NCBI RefSeq assembly: GCF_035046505.1
Contig: NC_089829.1
Coordinates: 2,588,001-2,652,000, forward strand
From: Tiliqua scincoides
Taxonomy: Eukaryota > Chordata > Lepidosauria > Squamata > Scincidae
Direction: 5' to 3'
Length of the DNA stretch: 64,000 bases
Shown here in pieces: positions 24,101-30,863 of the stretch. A program made the translations under genes and the position numbers. Numbering within the stretch: position 1 is the stretch's first letter; every line of letters starts with the position of its first letter. The notes beneath the pieces are model-generated. The model searched no databases, had not been told where the DNA came from, and saw only the letters and a program-made list of their open reading frames with translations.

Positions 24101-25903
24101 GTTAGGACAGACAAAAGAAAATATTTCTTTACTCAGCGTGTGGTTGGTCTGTGGAACTCCTTGCCACAGGATGTGGTGATAGCGTCTAGCCTGGACGCCT
24201 TTAAAAGGGGATTGGACAAGTTTCTGGAGGAAAAATCCATTATGGGTTACAAGCCATGATGTGTATGCACAACGTCCTGATTTTAGAAATGGGTTATGTC
24301 AGAATGCCAGATGCAGGGGAGGGCACCAGGATGAGGTCTCTTGTTATCAGGTGTGCTCCCTAGGGCATTTGGTGGGCCGCTGTGAGATACAGGAAGCTGG
24401 ACTAGATGGGCCTATGGCCTGATCCAGTGGGGCTGTTCTTATGTTCTTAAGGGGTGCTATGCTCCTCTTGCCTCCATAGGGTCTTCTGAGCTCAGCAGAG
24501 GCTGCGCTCATCTGTCCATGGACTCTGCCAGGCTCAGACTTATACTTAGAGTCAAAAACGCATTACTTGCTGTTTTTCAATTTTAAAAAAAATGCCTGGC
24601 TTCCTTGGGCCTCCTAATGTTTTTTAAGGCATTAAAAAATGACTTCCAGTTTTATGGGGGGGGGGGGGGGAACCCAAACTGACGTCATGTTTTTTTCCAT
24701 TGTAAAGCTCAGTTTCAGTATGGCAGAGGCTGCAGACAGATGTGGGCAGCCTCTGGTGGTGAGGGGAGCAGACCTCTGAGAAGAGTGGCATGCCCTGGTA
24801 TCCATGGTTTCAATTAACCACAGGGAGTTCTGGAACAGAACCCCCACAGATACTGGGGCATGCCTGTACTTACAATTTATAAAAAATGCACACTTGGAAT
24901 AAAAACACAACTCTGCTTTCTGTGCTTGGAAAACACCAAAATCCGTGGAAAAACTGTTTTCACCCACCTCTACGGATAGTTTAGGAACATAGGAAGCTGT
25001 CGTACCAAGTCAGGTTCCTGGTCCATTGAGCTCAGTATTGCCAACACTGACTGGCAGCAGTTCTCCACAGTTTCAGGCAGGGAAGTCTGTCTGAAACTGT
25101 CCCCACCCTACCTGGAGATGCTGCTGGGGCAAAACATGGCTGAATGCAGAGCAGGAACAGCTTTACCACTGAGCTGTGGTCCCTTCCTGAACTATGTTTG
25201 GACAGTTTGGTTTTGTTTGGTGGTTTTCAACGTGGATGGTTACCCTGGGAAGTTTTGCTTGAGGAGGGAAGTGGGAATACTATGAACCATTGATTTCCAT
25301 ACAAGGGGCAGGGGAGCCAACCAAGCAGCCATGTGCTGTCACCAGGGTCTTTCAGGTCTGCTTGCCTCTATGGTGAGGGGAGGTGTGAAGTGGAAAGGCA
25401 CACTATCAGCTCAAGCAGAGTTGAGCAGTAAGGCAAGCCATCAACTGTTTGGATGCCTATAGTGGGATGACCACAACTTATGTCCAGTGGATAGCACTCT
25501 GGGGTCAGACACAGCCAGGGCACTGACTGCTGGGAGTTGCAAAGAATGTTAGGCTAGGAAGCAGATTGGTTATGCCTGAATTGTTAAGAGTCTGTTTTCC
25601 CTTGCTTTGTAAATTTGAACATGTTGGTGTACCAAGGGGATTTTAGTTGTGCTTTTGAACTGTAGGCTATGTGAGGCTTAAGTCAGCCTGCCTTTGAAAT
25701 TAAGCATTTTCATTTTCACATCTGGAGGAAGAAACTAAAGGAAGAAACTAAAGGAAGAAACTAAAGCAAAAATCTTTTCTTTCTACAGCTACAATGTCAC
25801 TCCACGCAGGAAAGCAAGAAGCTGTGGGGCTTTTGAAAATGGAAAAATTAGTTTTGAACTGTGCAATGACAGAAGGAGATTTATCTGCACATTTGAAATT
25901 TGA
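6002..25903 (+). CDS. Lectin gene 1: C-type-lectin-like type II membrane receptor, six exons, 250 aa
   Basis: Six exons join in consistent phase: 6002-6122, 12031-12111, 15913-16089, 17212-17360, 18083-18192 and 25789-25903. They sum to 753 nt, all with GT/AG borders. The product has a 40-residue tyrosine-free cytoplasmic tail, a membrane segment at about 48-67 (alanine/isoleucine-rich), a stem at 68-126 and a lectin-like domain at about 127-250 split over three exons, as in CLEC2/KLR genes. N-glycosylation sequons occur in the stem (NSS, NTT, NIT) and in the domain (NET, NFS, NVT). The domain is divergent: the usual CPxxW and CYxF positions are changed to CAHCP and PIYF, WIGL is WFAA, and two extra cysteines flank a PSGT turn. 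The final exon keeps the family pattern ([10 protein letters not shown]). Calcium or sugar ligation is not evident, so a protein ligand is likelier. No ITIM, ITAM or charged membrane residue is seen. The family call is firm; orthology to a named receptor is not. The last exon runs directly into an L2 LINE. Confidence 0.85.
7090..7342 (+). mobile_element. SINE sharing its tail with a 5S-derived SINE
   Basis: About 190 bp of this copy (from GGAACTAACCGTACTGG at 7140 to GATGCCAACAA) matches a second copy at 13672-13886 that is inserted in a CR1 with target duplication. The last roughly 30 bp (cataGTCTTCCGAGACTGAAGG) is also the tail of the 5S-like SINE at 12.83-12.96 kb. The family name is not known to me. 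Confidence 0.7.
7812..8210 (+). mobile_element. hAT-type MITE with 8-bp target duplication
   Basis: The left end is CAGGGGTGTCCAAACTTTT and the right end is GGGTTGGGCACCCTTG, with matching terminal inverted repeats. Flanks 7804-7811 and 8211-8218 are both GTGTATAG, the 8-bp duplication typical of hAT elements. There is no transposase frame, so it is non-autonomous. Confidence 0.9.
8898..10107. mobile_element. hAT-type element inserted in the R4-like LINE
   Basis: Ends are CAGTGGTACTCAAACTTTT and CAGTTTGAATAACACTG (inverted). Flanks CACTATAT and CAATATAC are a diverged 8-bp target duplication, and the LINE reading frame resumes after it. It holds a (CA)n run at 9257-9268 and a nested short palindromic MITE at about 9460-9548. 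No transposase was recognised. Confidence 0.8.
9460..9548 (+). repeat. Short palindromic MITE, family P1 (about 85 bp)
   Basis: The ends AGCCCAATCCTATGCATG and GGATAGGATTGGGCT are inverted repeats around GAAGTAAGTCCCATT/GGGGCTTACTCCCAGG. The same family appears near 31549, 32425, 36977, 42219, 42672, 54778, 60240 and 60683. The TACTCAGAAGTAAGTCC core is shared. It is non-coding and very abundant here. Confidence 0.75.
10250..10728. mobile_element. Unclassified 480-bp insertion with degenerate GACTTGGCTTATTG repeats
   Basis: It splits the R4-like LINE and is flanked by AGATCTGGC and AGAATCTGGC, a likely target duplication. From 10430 to 10660 it is made of degenerate repeats of GACTTGGCTTATTGRCTTTGGA type. 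A TATA-like GGGATATAAGG lies at about 10364. It could be a solo LTR or a SINE; I could not decide. Confidence 0.5.
11250..11312 (+). repeat. Short tandem repeat (CTTGATCTCCAAACTGGCGACCA)
   Basis: A unit of about 26 bp is present twice, followed by a third partial copy (AACTGGCGACCA). It lies in intron 1 of gene 1 and has no coding role. Confidence 0.7.
12031..12111 (+). CDS. Gene 1 exon 2: transmembrane segment
   Basis: The acceptor is ttgtcttag and the donor is TATA/gtgagt; phase is 1 on both sides. It encodes NPWKWK followed by about 20 hydrophobic residues ([20 protein letters not shown]). The basic Lys-Trp-Lys cluster on the N-terminal side fits type II orientation. Confidence 0.85.
12829..12963 (-). 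mobile_element. 5S-rRNA-derived SINE (SINE3 type)
   Basis: On the minus strand, about 12857-12963 reads as a 5S rRNA with few changes (gatcaggcctggttagtact ... gagaccgcctgggaataccg). It then runs into ACCATAGTCTTTCGAGACTGAAGGTTGCCAACC. The non-5S tail and truncated 5S start make it a SINE3-class retroposon, not a working 5S gene. It abuts the 5' truncation point of a CR1. Confidence 0.85.
12964..14950 (+). mobile_element. CR1 LINE, 5'-truncated, with nested SINE
   Basis: This copy begins inside ORF2 ([20 protein letters not shown]...), carries the RT motifs [13 protein letters not shown] and [11 protein letters not shown], and ends in the CR1 terminus. It is nearly identical to the 21-24.4 kb copy. 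Frameshifts (for example around KKGKWGTRE, and around 14.19 kb at CVGGHKEG) break it. A SINE sits at 13672-13886. Confidence 0.93.
13672..13886 (+). mobile_element. SINE inserted in CR1, with target duplication
   Basis: The CR1 text TCATAAATGACC at its left recurs as ACATAAATGACC after the A-run at its right, so this is an 11-bp target duplication. The body matches the SINE at 7140-7342 and ends CGAGACTGAAGGATGCCAACA plus poly-A. Confidence 0.9.
14975..15093 (+). mobile_element. Second CR1 3' end fragment
   Basis: A 118-bp copy of the CR1 terminus (TCTGGTGTGCTCCCTGGGGC ... TTCTTATGTTCTTA) sits 25 bp after the previous CR1 end. It may be a separate, extremely truncated insertion or a local duplication. 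Confidence 0.85.
15913..16089 (+). CDS. Gene 1 exon 3: glycosylated stem
   Basis: 177 nt in phase 1-1, acceptor ttcttcag and donor catg/gtgagt. It encodes 59 residues rich in Ser/Thr/Asn with three sequons and two cysteines (ADCLRNQ, HRCLRG) that could form a stem disulfide or dimer bond. Genes A and B have no matching stem exon. Confidence 0.8.
16155..16800 (-). mobile_element. Old CR1/L3-type LINE fragment split by a MITE
   Basis: The text CCCATCTAGTTCAGCATCCTG and, further on, CTTTTAAAGCCACCTAAGCC ... AACACATTCCAAATGTTGG is the diverged, reverse-oriented CR1/L3 3' region seen widely in amniotes. It is older than the other CR1 copies here. The middle (about 16346-16663) is an inserted MITE. 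Confidence 0.6.
16346..16663. mobile_element. MITE with CAGCAAGTCCTCACTTAG termini
   Basis: Left CAGCAAGTCCTCACTTAG and right CTAAGTGAGAACTTGCTG are terminal inverted repeats with one mismatch. The left flank is TA and the right flank contains TA two bases out. It is probably a pogo/Tc1-mariner-type non-autonomous element, with no coding content. Confidence 0.65.
17212..17360 (+). CDS. Gene 1 exon 4: first third of lectin-like domain
   Basis: Acceptor ctcatag, donor actg/gtaaga, phase 1 to 0. It encodes [16 protein letters not shown] ... [20 protein letters not shown]. The W-S-EA-N-FC block and the position of the exon end after the second beta region match exon 4 of CLEC2/CD69-type genes. 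The second canonical cysteine, before YF, is absent. Confidence 0.85.
18083..18192 (+). CDS. Gene 1 exon 5: middle of lectin-like domain
   Basis: Acceptor tttggcag, donor aaccct/gtgagt, phase 0 to 2. It encodes ...[27 protein letters not shown]. The TDGSPFDP block is the counterpart of the WxWxDGSxF segment in related receptors, and the tryptophan of the WIGL motif is kept. Two extra cysteines are unusual. Confidence 0.8.
19022..19461. mobile_element. hAT-type MITE with AT-rich palindromic core
   Basis: Termini TAGAGGTGGGT and CACCCACCTCTA are inverted. Flanks CTTATAGC and CTTATAGG are a near-perfect 8-bp target duplication. The core at 19205-19360 is almost pure A/T and can fold on itself. 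A related right half ending ACCCACCTCTA lies at about 24880-24974. Confidence 0.75.
20331..21245 (+). CDS. CR1 ORF1 protein (zinc-knuckle-like motif, coiled coil, SGNH esterase domain)
   Basis: The frame is open from just after a TAA near 20309 and runs to TGA at 21245. The first in-frame ATG is 20400, which would cut into the cysteine motif (FCIECHMYD ... WVCPRC), so the true start is unclear or a start has been lost. A coiled-coil-like stretch follows ([20 protein letters not shown]). The C-terminal half has the SGNH hydrolase blocks [15 protein letters not shown] and DGLHLNQNG, known from CR1-clade ORF1. The role in the family is RNA binding and support of retrotransposition. Confidence 0.8.
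   Translation, partial: NKAIQSDSQQEGGGYPVFCIECHMYDYMPLGHKSWVCPRCKELQGLRERVRSLEALVADLEKRRQAEEDRGETSGDDQASSQPQACSSSAARVGSLRTGGRHPGEEGNDPLGGTPSPGDGPVSERTRDTPRWEGGRGLLVVGDSIIRNIGRGGCDGCEDRMVTCLPGAKVTDITSRIDRLVDSAGGEVAAVVHVGTNNVGKCSWEVLEFKFRLLGRKLKARTSKVAFSEVLPVPHAGPARQAEIRGLNVWMRQWCREEGFRFVRHWGTFWDKWGLYKRDGLHLNQNGTRLLAHNIKKVAEQLLN
21380..24259 (+). CDS. CR1 ORF2 protein: AP endonuclease and reverse transcriptase, uninterrupted
   Basis: 959 codons without a stop from ATG at 21380. Endonuclease blocks come in order: [31 protein letters not shown] (usually GDFN; the D and N are kept) and NSDHAA. Reverse transcriptase blocks follow: [42 protein letters not shown] and KFADDTKLF (catalytic aspartates present), then the conserved C-terminal tail. 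Length matches complete CR1 ORF2s. It looks capable of encoding a full protein, though activity cannot be read from sequence. Confidence 0.93.
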   Translation: MGCDKWFGTMRGCVDKGANKQPILGHSVYKYFYANAQSLRAKVGELECLVTRENIDIVGITETWWNAENQWDTAIPGYKLYRRDRQGRVGGGVAVYVKEGIESSKVEIEGGSDSTVESLWVKLPGLCSDVILGACYRPPDQKSDGDLEMRKQIREVTRRDRVVIMRDFNYPHIDWVNLCSGHDKETGFLDVLNDCGLDQLVTEPTRGQVTLDLILCGTQDLVRDVNVTEPLGNSDHAAIRFDVHVGGRIPGKSLTKTLDFRRADFPQIRRLVRRRLKGRVKRVQSLQSACRLLKTTVIEAQQRCIQQRKKGSTKSRRVPTWLTNQVREAVKGKEASFRKWKSCPNEENKKEHKLWQKKCKKVIREAKRDYEERMASNIKGNNKSFFKYVRSRKPAREVVGPLDGEGGKGEIKGDLEMAEKLNEFFASVFTAEDLGQIPLPERPLLTEELSQIEVKREDVSDLIDKLKINKSPGPDGIHPRVIKELKNEVADLLTKVCNLSLKTAMVPEDWRIANVTPIFKKGKRGDPGNYRPVSLTSIPGKMVECLIKDRISKHIDEQALLRESQHAFCKGKSCLTNLIEFFEKVNRHVDAGEPVDIIYLDFQKAFDTVPHQRLLKKLHSQGIRGQVLSWIANWLEARKQRVGVNGQFSQWREVKSGVPQGSVLGPVLFDLFINDLETGLSSEVAKFADDTKLFRVVKTRSDCEELQKDLSRLAEWAAKWQMRFNVSKCKVMHIGAKNQNFRYRLMGSELSVTDQERDLGVVLDRSMKVWTQCAAAVKKANSMLGIIRKGIENKTASIIMPLYESMVRLHLEYCVQFWLPHLKKDIVEMEKVQKRATKMITGLGHLPYEERLRRLGLFSLEKRHLRGNMIETYKIMQGMDRVDREMLFTLSHNTRTRGHPLKLSVRRVRTDKRKYFFTQRVVGLWNSLPQDVVIASSLDAFKRGLDKFLEEKSIMGYKP
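24451..24974. mobile_element. MITE remnants flanking the CR1
   Basis: A block at about 24785-24860 (GTATCCATGGTTTCAATTAA ... GGAACAGAACCCCC) is the reverse complement of 19515-19560 (TTCTGTTCTGTAACTCCCC ... CCATGGATAC), so related sequence lies on both sides of the CR1. Further right is the end of a hAT MITE like that at 19.0-19.46 kb. A 15-16-nt G-run lies at 24656-24671. The history is unresolved; the CR1 may have jumped into a pre-existing MITE. Confidence 0.45.
24980..25190 (-). mobile_element. tRNA-derived SINE
   Basis: Read on the minus strand it starts with a tRNA-like A box (CAGCTCAGTGGTAAAGC) and ends with a CR1/L3-like tail (CAGCTTCCTATGTTCCT). The same family appears on the plus strand at 48727-48860. 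It is old and diverged. Confidence 0.6.
25728..25766 (+). repeat. 13-bp tandem repeat just before exon 6
   Basis: GAAGAAACTAAAG is repeated three times exactly, 22 bp before the acceptor of gene 1 exon 6, in the branch-point region. It leaves a short pyrimidine run (AATCTTTTCTTTCTACAG) for splicing. Confidence 0.85.
25789..25903 (+). CDS. Gene 1 exon 6: last third of lectin-like domain and stop
   Basis: Acceptor ttctacag; the phase 2 carry gives Leu, then 37 residues and TGA. It encodes [15 protein letters not shown] ... [14 protein letters not shown], matching the CAYL ... C(D/N)xxRxxIC end of the family. Its 115-nt length equals that of the last exon of gene A. Confidence 0.9.
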
Positions 25904-25989
25904 CCTCCAAAAAGCTGTCAACCGAACACCAGCCTTTTATCCCACTGCCCTTTGGGACAAGAGATATCCAGGGTCTCCTGCAAAACGAT

Positions 25990-26600
25990 GGTCCGTGCCT
26001 TTCTGACTTCAAGACTGGATTACTGTAACTGTAACACTCTTAAGTGGTGCAGCCCTTGAAGACTGTTTGGAAGCTGTAATTGGTGCAGAATGCAGTGTCC
26101 CGGTGGTTAATGGACAACTGCTCCAGTGACTGCACTGGCTGTCTATTCATTTCTGGTCCCAATTCTCAAAGTGCTGGTGTTAGCCTGGACCCAGAGCATG
26201 AAGACACTTCAAGGTCATTGAAGGGACCACTTTCCCCCATACACTCCAACCTGCCCTCTTAGGTCGCCAGTTCAAGGCCACGGGAGGGAATGGCGAGATC
26301 TTGAAGCAGCTGACAAGCTGAGCTGAGTTATTCCACCTGCTCTTTGGTGTGAGCAAAGAAGTGTCTTGGCTGCCCTTCAAGATAAAGGAGCTGCTTGTCA
26401 GCCAGCATGGGAGGCAACTGGGGGCCAGAAGTGATACCAGACTGTGAAATGTTGTGCGGTTCTTAAGACAAAACCTTTCTGTTATTGTAAAAATCTCCTC
26501 GGGGATTTAGAGATAGGCAGGCTATGTGAACTGCCTTGAATAAAGTCAGAGGAGTAATCTGATGACCAGAAAGGCAGTATTATTATTACTGGTATTATTA
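25990..26600 (+). mobile_element. L2-type LINE 3' fragment; may supply gene 1's polyadenylation signal
   Basis: The translated remnant (FKTGLL, LVQNAVSRWL) resembles the L2 reverse-transcriptase C-terminus, and the tail carries TGCCTTGAATAAAGTCAG. It begins about 90 bp after the stop codon of gene 1, and the AATAAA at 26539-26544 is the first good signal downstream, so gene 1's 3' end may be L2-derived. An ATTATTATT run at 26578-26625 follows. Confidence 0.65.
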
Positions 26601-27043
26601 TAATACCAGTATTATTATTATTTTATCTGAGGGGGCTTTCCTGCAAGTGCCACCAAGTTAAGTTAGAGCAGGATTTCTCAAACTGTGGGTTGCGACCTGA
26701 GGTCAGGTGGGTTGCGGAAAGATGGGCGCTGCCATCTTGGAACCTGGCAAATTAGGCAGGCGGCGCCATCTTGGAAGCTGGAACTGCCTTTGCCTAAAGC
26801 TCTGAGCTTTCTGTGTATGTGGAACACCATCTTGGAGGCTGGCAAACAGGGCAGGCAGCCGTCTTGGAAGGTAGAACTGCCTTTGCCCCAGCTTGCCTGT
26901 GTGTACTCAAAGCTCTTCCCAGGAGCAAAAGAGTGGCTTGCAGAGCCACACAGGGAGTGAGAGTGGCTGCTGAGTGCCTCAGGGAACGTTGCTGGATTAT
27001 CTTGAGGTGGGATTATCTTCAGCCTCTCCCTGCAAATGGGGGG

Positions 27044-28107
27044 TGTTACCAAAAAGGCTGTTTTGTTTAGGGGAATTAGTATATTAGCCTTTTGGAAACT
27101 TTTAGGATTGCAGGCTGGATAGCAAGACAGTGTAAAGCGAAGAAATCCCTTGTTTAGCTTAAAAAGGAGACTGGGAGAAAGGTAACTTTCAATCAAAGGA
27201 TTATATTTTTATTGCAAAAACACACAAAGGCAAACATAATGCACATGGAAAATGGTAAGTGTATGTCTACTTGAATCCTAGTATTTGGATACAGTGTACC
27301 TAGCTTTATGATGGTTGTATGTGCTATGTATTTGGGTGCATCCGAAAAGGAATCAGAAATGGATAGGTTGTAGAGAAGTATTTTAGGGGTTCCTTAATTT
27401 GCTAAACCCAGTTTGCTAACTAAAGATGAGGGAAGAAGGGGAGAAATAGGTAGGATGGAAGGGAGAGAGTTTTAGACGCAAGATATATTTACCTGTCCCG
27501 GGGAGCAGTTGGATGGGAAAGAGTCCTAGGAAGGACCACTCCCTTGGGAGGGCAGCCAGAAAGAGAGAGACATGTGCTCAGAACTTTCTCTTAAAGGCTT
27601 GTGTCTGACCTAGAATGACCCAGATGTGTCCTACAGCTGTCCTAGATGCGCATGCTCAGTACAACGCAATGGTACACCTGGAGTATGTTAAAAAAAAAAA
27701 AAAGGGTGGAAGGGTCCAGAAATCAGCTATCAGCAAAGCCTGACTGGGGGAGGGGGGAGCCTGACTTGCTTCCTGTTGCTACTGGATTTTGGAGATGTAG
27801 CTTAATGGCTGTAATTTAGTTAACAATAGGTGGAGGCTAGGTATTTAGACTTTTCTGCCAAGGTTCTCTTCCCTTAAGGTGTTTGCATATTCAGTGATTG
27901 ACTTAAACAATAAAGACATTTCCAGTGTCTCTAGAGAAAATGAGTCTTTCCAGACTGAAGGTGGCCAACAACATGAGAAATGAGTGAGCTTATGATTTGA
28001 CTCCTTTTGTGGCCTGTAAGAGAAATTTTAGGCCTGCATTTTAGTCCAAATACATAACCAGATATAAAAACACAACTTGGAAGGGAAAAGGGGATTTTCA
28101 CGTAACA
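27044..28107 (-). mobile_element. LTR (fossil), minus orientation
   Basis: It is bounded by TGTTAC and GTAACA and is about 1064 bp long. It is the inverted partner of the LTR at 28217-29286. On the minus strand it carries an AATAAA roughly 150-200 bp before its end, as in a U3-R-U5 layout. A fossil of an LTR retroelement; class not resolved. Confidence 0.7.
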
Positions 28108-28216
28108 GGGGCTTGTTTCTTGTTTGCTTTGCTTTCTCTTTTACCACCTCCTTCCAGCTCAAGTCCAGCCCCCCTCTCCCCTCACTTGCATCCAGCCCAG
28201 CTGTGCCCTTCCCACC

Positions 28217-29286
28217 TGTTACGTGAAAATCCCCTTTTTCCTTTTAGTTGTGATTTTTTCTCTCTATCTGGTTATGTTACTATGGACTAAAATATCATGC
28301 AGGCTAAACTCACACAGGCCACATTTCCAAAACTCTGGTCAAGTTGCAGGCTCATGGTTACACCACCACCACCTCCCTATGGTCACACATTATGGGAGGA
28401 AGTCTGGCATCGTAAATCATTGTTTAAGTGTCTCCTACATTACTGTATTCATTGTATTGTTTTAACCCAATCACTGTTTAAGGCAAAAGTGTCTCCTAAT
28501 CCAATCACTGTTTAACTCCTGTATGCAAACTTGAACTGCCTCCTTGTGTTGCTGATTCATTGTATTGTTTAAGTTCCCCCAGCTAGGAAGCCAGCCATAG
28601 ACCCCATTGAATTTTGCTGATAACGGACATTCTGATCCTTTCAATGTTTTACACACTCCAAGCACCCTGCTGGGTGGTAGTAAGGAAGTTACCATCCAGC
28701 TCAGCACTGTCTGAAAACCCCTTTTAAGTGAGGGCTTCCTCTCACATACTCTCTCTGGCTCTCTCTCCAAGGACCAACACATCTGTGTTGTGTCAGAGGG
28801 TCCTCTTCGCAGGACTCTCCCCCTCCCATCCAGCTGCTCTACAGGACAGGTAACTATCTTGCAACTGGAACTCTTTCCCTTCTTCCCCCCTTTTTTCTGC
28901 CCTTCTCTCCCCATCTTTAGTTAGCAGCTGGGTTTGGCAGATCAGGGACCCCTAAAATCCTTCCCTACAACCTTTCCTTTTTCTAATTTCCTTGGATGCA
29001 CCAAATACTCTTTACACGCAACCACCATAAAAGCTGGGTACACTGGATTCAAGTACTAGGACCAAGAAACATACACTTACCATTTCTCCATGTGCATTAT
29101 GTTTACCTTTGTGCGTTTGTAATAAAACTATAATCTTTTATTAAAAGTTATCTTTCTCTCAGTCTCCTCTTTAAGCTAAAGGGAATTTCTCTGCATTACA
29201 CCGTCTTGTTATCCAGCTTGTGACCCTAAGGTTCCAATTAGGGGAATTATTACACTGCCCTTAACAAAACAGCCCTTTTGGTAACA
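28217..29286 (+). mobile_element. LTR (fossil), plus orientation
   Basis: It begins TGTTACGTGAAAATCCCC and ends TTTTGGTAACA, about 1070 bp, and mirrors the left LTR across a 109-bp spacer. An AATAAA lies near 29120. It is followed by AATTGGTGGAGAATGCTGG, which could be a primer-binding region. Moderate divergence between the two LTRs suggests an insertion that is not recent. Confidence 0.7.
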
Positions 29287-30530
29287 TTTTAATTGGTGGA
29301 GAATGCTGGGCAGGCATGTGTTAGTTATGCCACATGTGACAGAGCTAACACAGGATCAGACAGTAGGTCTGCAGAGATCCTTTTGGAAAGTTTGGAAATG
29401 CTAGGAAAAACCTTGCTGAGTGTTAAAGGAAGAAAGCATAGGAAGTAGGAACATAGACTTGAGAAGCGCTAGACTCACAGACTTGTGATATTTGGAGTAG
29501 GGTGCAGTACCTGAATGCAGACCAGGGAAAATTTATGCCCGTGGTACAGGTTAACAGTCTGCAAGAATCAGACCCTCCAGTATTCTTTGGACAGTAGTAA
29601 CTGTTGCAGGACAGTGAATAATACGTCTTTTGCTCCTAAACCTGCTAAAAGAAGTCAGCTATTTGCTCTTTATGAGTCAGAAAGCCTCAATAAGAGTTCC
29701 TTTTTGGTGTGCTTTAACTGAAGCAATTGGCAAGCAAAATAAGCATATATAAACGAGGAGAAGCAGCATGAAAATGAGTGGTGAAAAAGCAGAAGGTAAA
29801 GAAACTCAGCTTGTACACAAGCTCAGGAATTAATTGTCTGGAGAAATGGGTTAGGAAAAAAAGGACAGAGTCCTTGGGCATTTGGATGTTTTGAAGATGA
29901 GGACATTTGTGGAAAGATGATTCATCTGTGAGGAATATAAAAAGAAATACAAACCAAGAGGAGATAAGAAAGATGCTGTTTTTGCCCATGCTTTGTGGAA
30001 TGGTATTCTGACCTTCCAGAAAAGCATACAAATCTTAAAGGAGTTTGATGGAGCACAGAATCAGTGGGATAAAGAAAAAGAAAGGTTGCAGCTACAGCTT
30101 ACTGACCTTGCACGAGACAAAGCCAGGCAGGAAGCAGAGAAAGAGGCTAGAATAAATGATCTGACCAGGCAATTACAACATTACACAAATCAACATGCCA
30201 TCTACACCATACAAAGGAGAAAGTTAGTAGAAGCGTATGCAGAAGTTCATAAATATAAACAAGAGAATAGTAAGCTAAAGGAGGATCTAGAACAGACTAG
30301 AAACTTAGTGTTAAAACTTATGACCCAAGCCCAGCAAAACAAACAGGCTGTAAGCCATGTGAGTTGCCGGAACCAAACACAGCAATTGAAAGAGGCTTTG
30401 AATTCCCATAAAGCAGCCATTGCAGCAGTCTATGGGAGTGGTGCCCAAGAAATCTTTGAATCAGAGCAAACCTTGCCCTCTGATTCAGTGCCAGAGTCTC
30501 CATTTAACCCTCAATGGGAAGGAGAGACAC
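29287..30530 (+). mobile_element. Internal remnant of LTR retroelement with gag-like coiled-coil region (fossil)
   Basis: This is the internal region downstream of the plus LTR, ending where the hAT shell resumes. It holds a coding-like stretch at about 29993-30530 rich in Lys/Glu/Gln heptads (coiled coil), as in some gag proteins. No protease, polymerase or envelope was recognised, so the element is incomplete and broken. It could also be captured host coiled-coil sequence. Confidence 0.45.
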
Positions 30531-30689
30531 AGTACCCAGTTAATCACTTCCTGCTTGATGATGTCACTTCAGGCCATGACATCACTTCCAGGTTGATCAC
30601 GTCACTTCCGGCGGGTCCCGGACAGATTGTCATTCTGCAAAGTGGGTCCAGGTCTAAAAGGTGTGAGAACCACTGAGTTAGATGGATGG

Positions 30690-30863
30690 CAGTGCAAAGG
30701 TGGCTCCACAACTATGGAATTCCCAGGGAATTAAGAACCACCCCCTCCCTAATGGCTTTTGGAAAGGGCTCAAAACGTTAAGTTTTGCCTGATGTTTGAG
30801 TAGGGGTTGAGTTCTGTTCTCTGTGCTTCTGTAATAAAGCTCTGTAAAAAAAAAAAAAAAAAA
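30690..30863 (+). mobile_element. L2-like/retroposed 3' end with poly-A
   Basis: The text GAATTAAGAACCACCCCCTCC ... GGCTTTTGGAAAGGGCTC matches the L2 tail at 57.89 kb in style. It ends AATAAAGCTCTGT followed by 18 A. Confidence 0.5.

Larger units (their letters stand above)
19600..24450 (+). mobile_element. Near-complete CR1 LINE with two long ORFs
   Basis: This element has a GC-rich 5' region, an ORF1 with an SGNH-esterase-like domain, an uninterrupted ORF2 (endonuclease plus reverse transcriptase) and the CR1 3' terminus ending TTCTTATGTTCTTAA. A TATA-like GAGTATAAAG lies at about 20104. The 5' boundary is approximate because I found no target duplication. It lies in the sense orientation inside the last intron of gene 1. 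The long ORFs and close match to the other copies say it is young. Confidence 0.88.
26669..30675. mobile_element. hAT-type element (shell) with nested LTR fossil
   Basis: The left end CAGGATTTCTCAAACTGTGGG and right end GGTGTGAGAACCACTG are inverted and match the short hAT MITE at 42083-42384, including TGATGATGTCACTT near the right end. Flanks AGTTAGAG and AGTTAGAT form an 8-bp target duplication with one change. Most of its 4.0 kb is a later insertion of LTR-type sequence. Confidence 0.8.
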
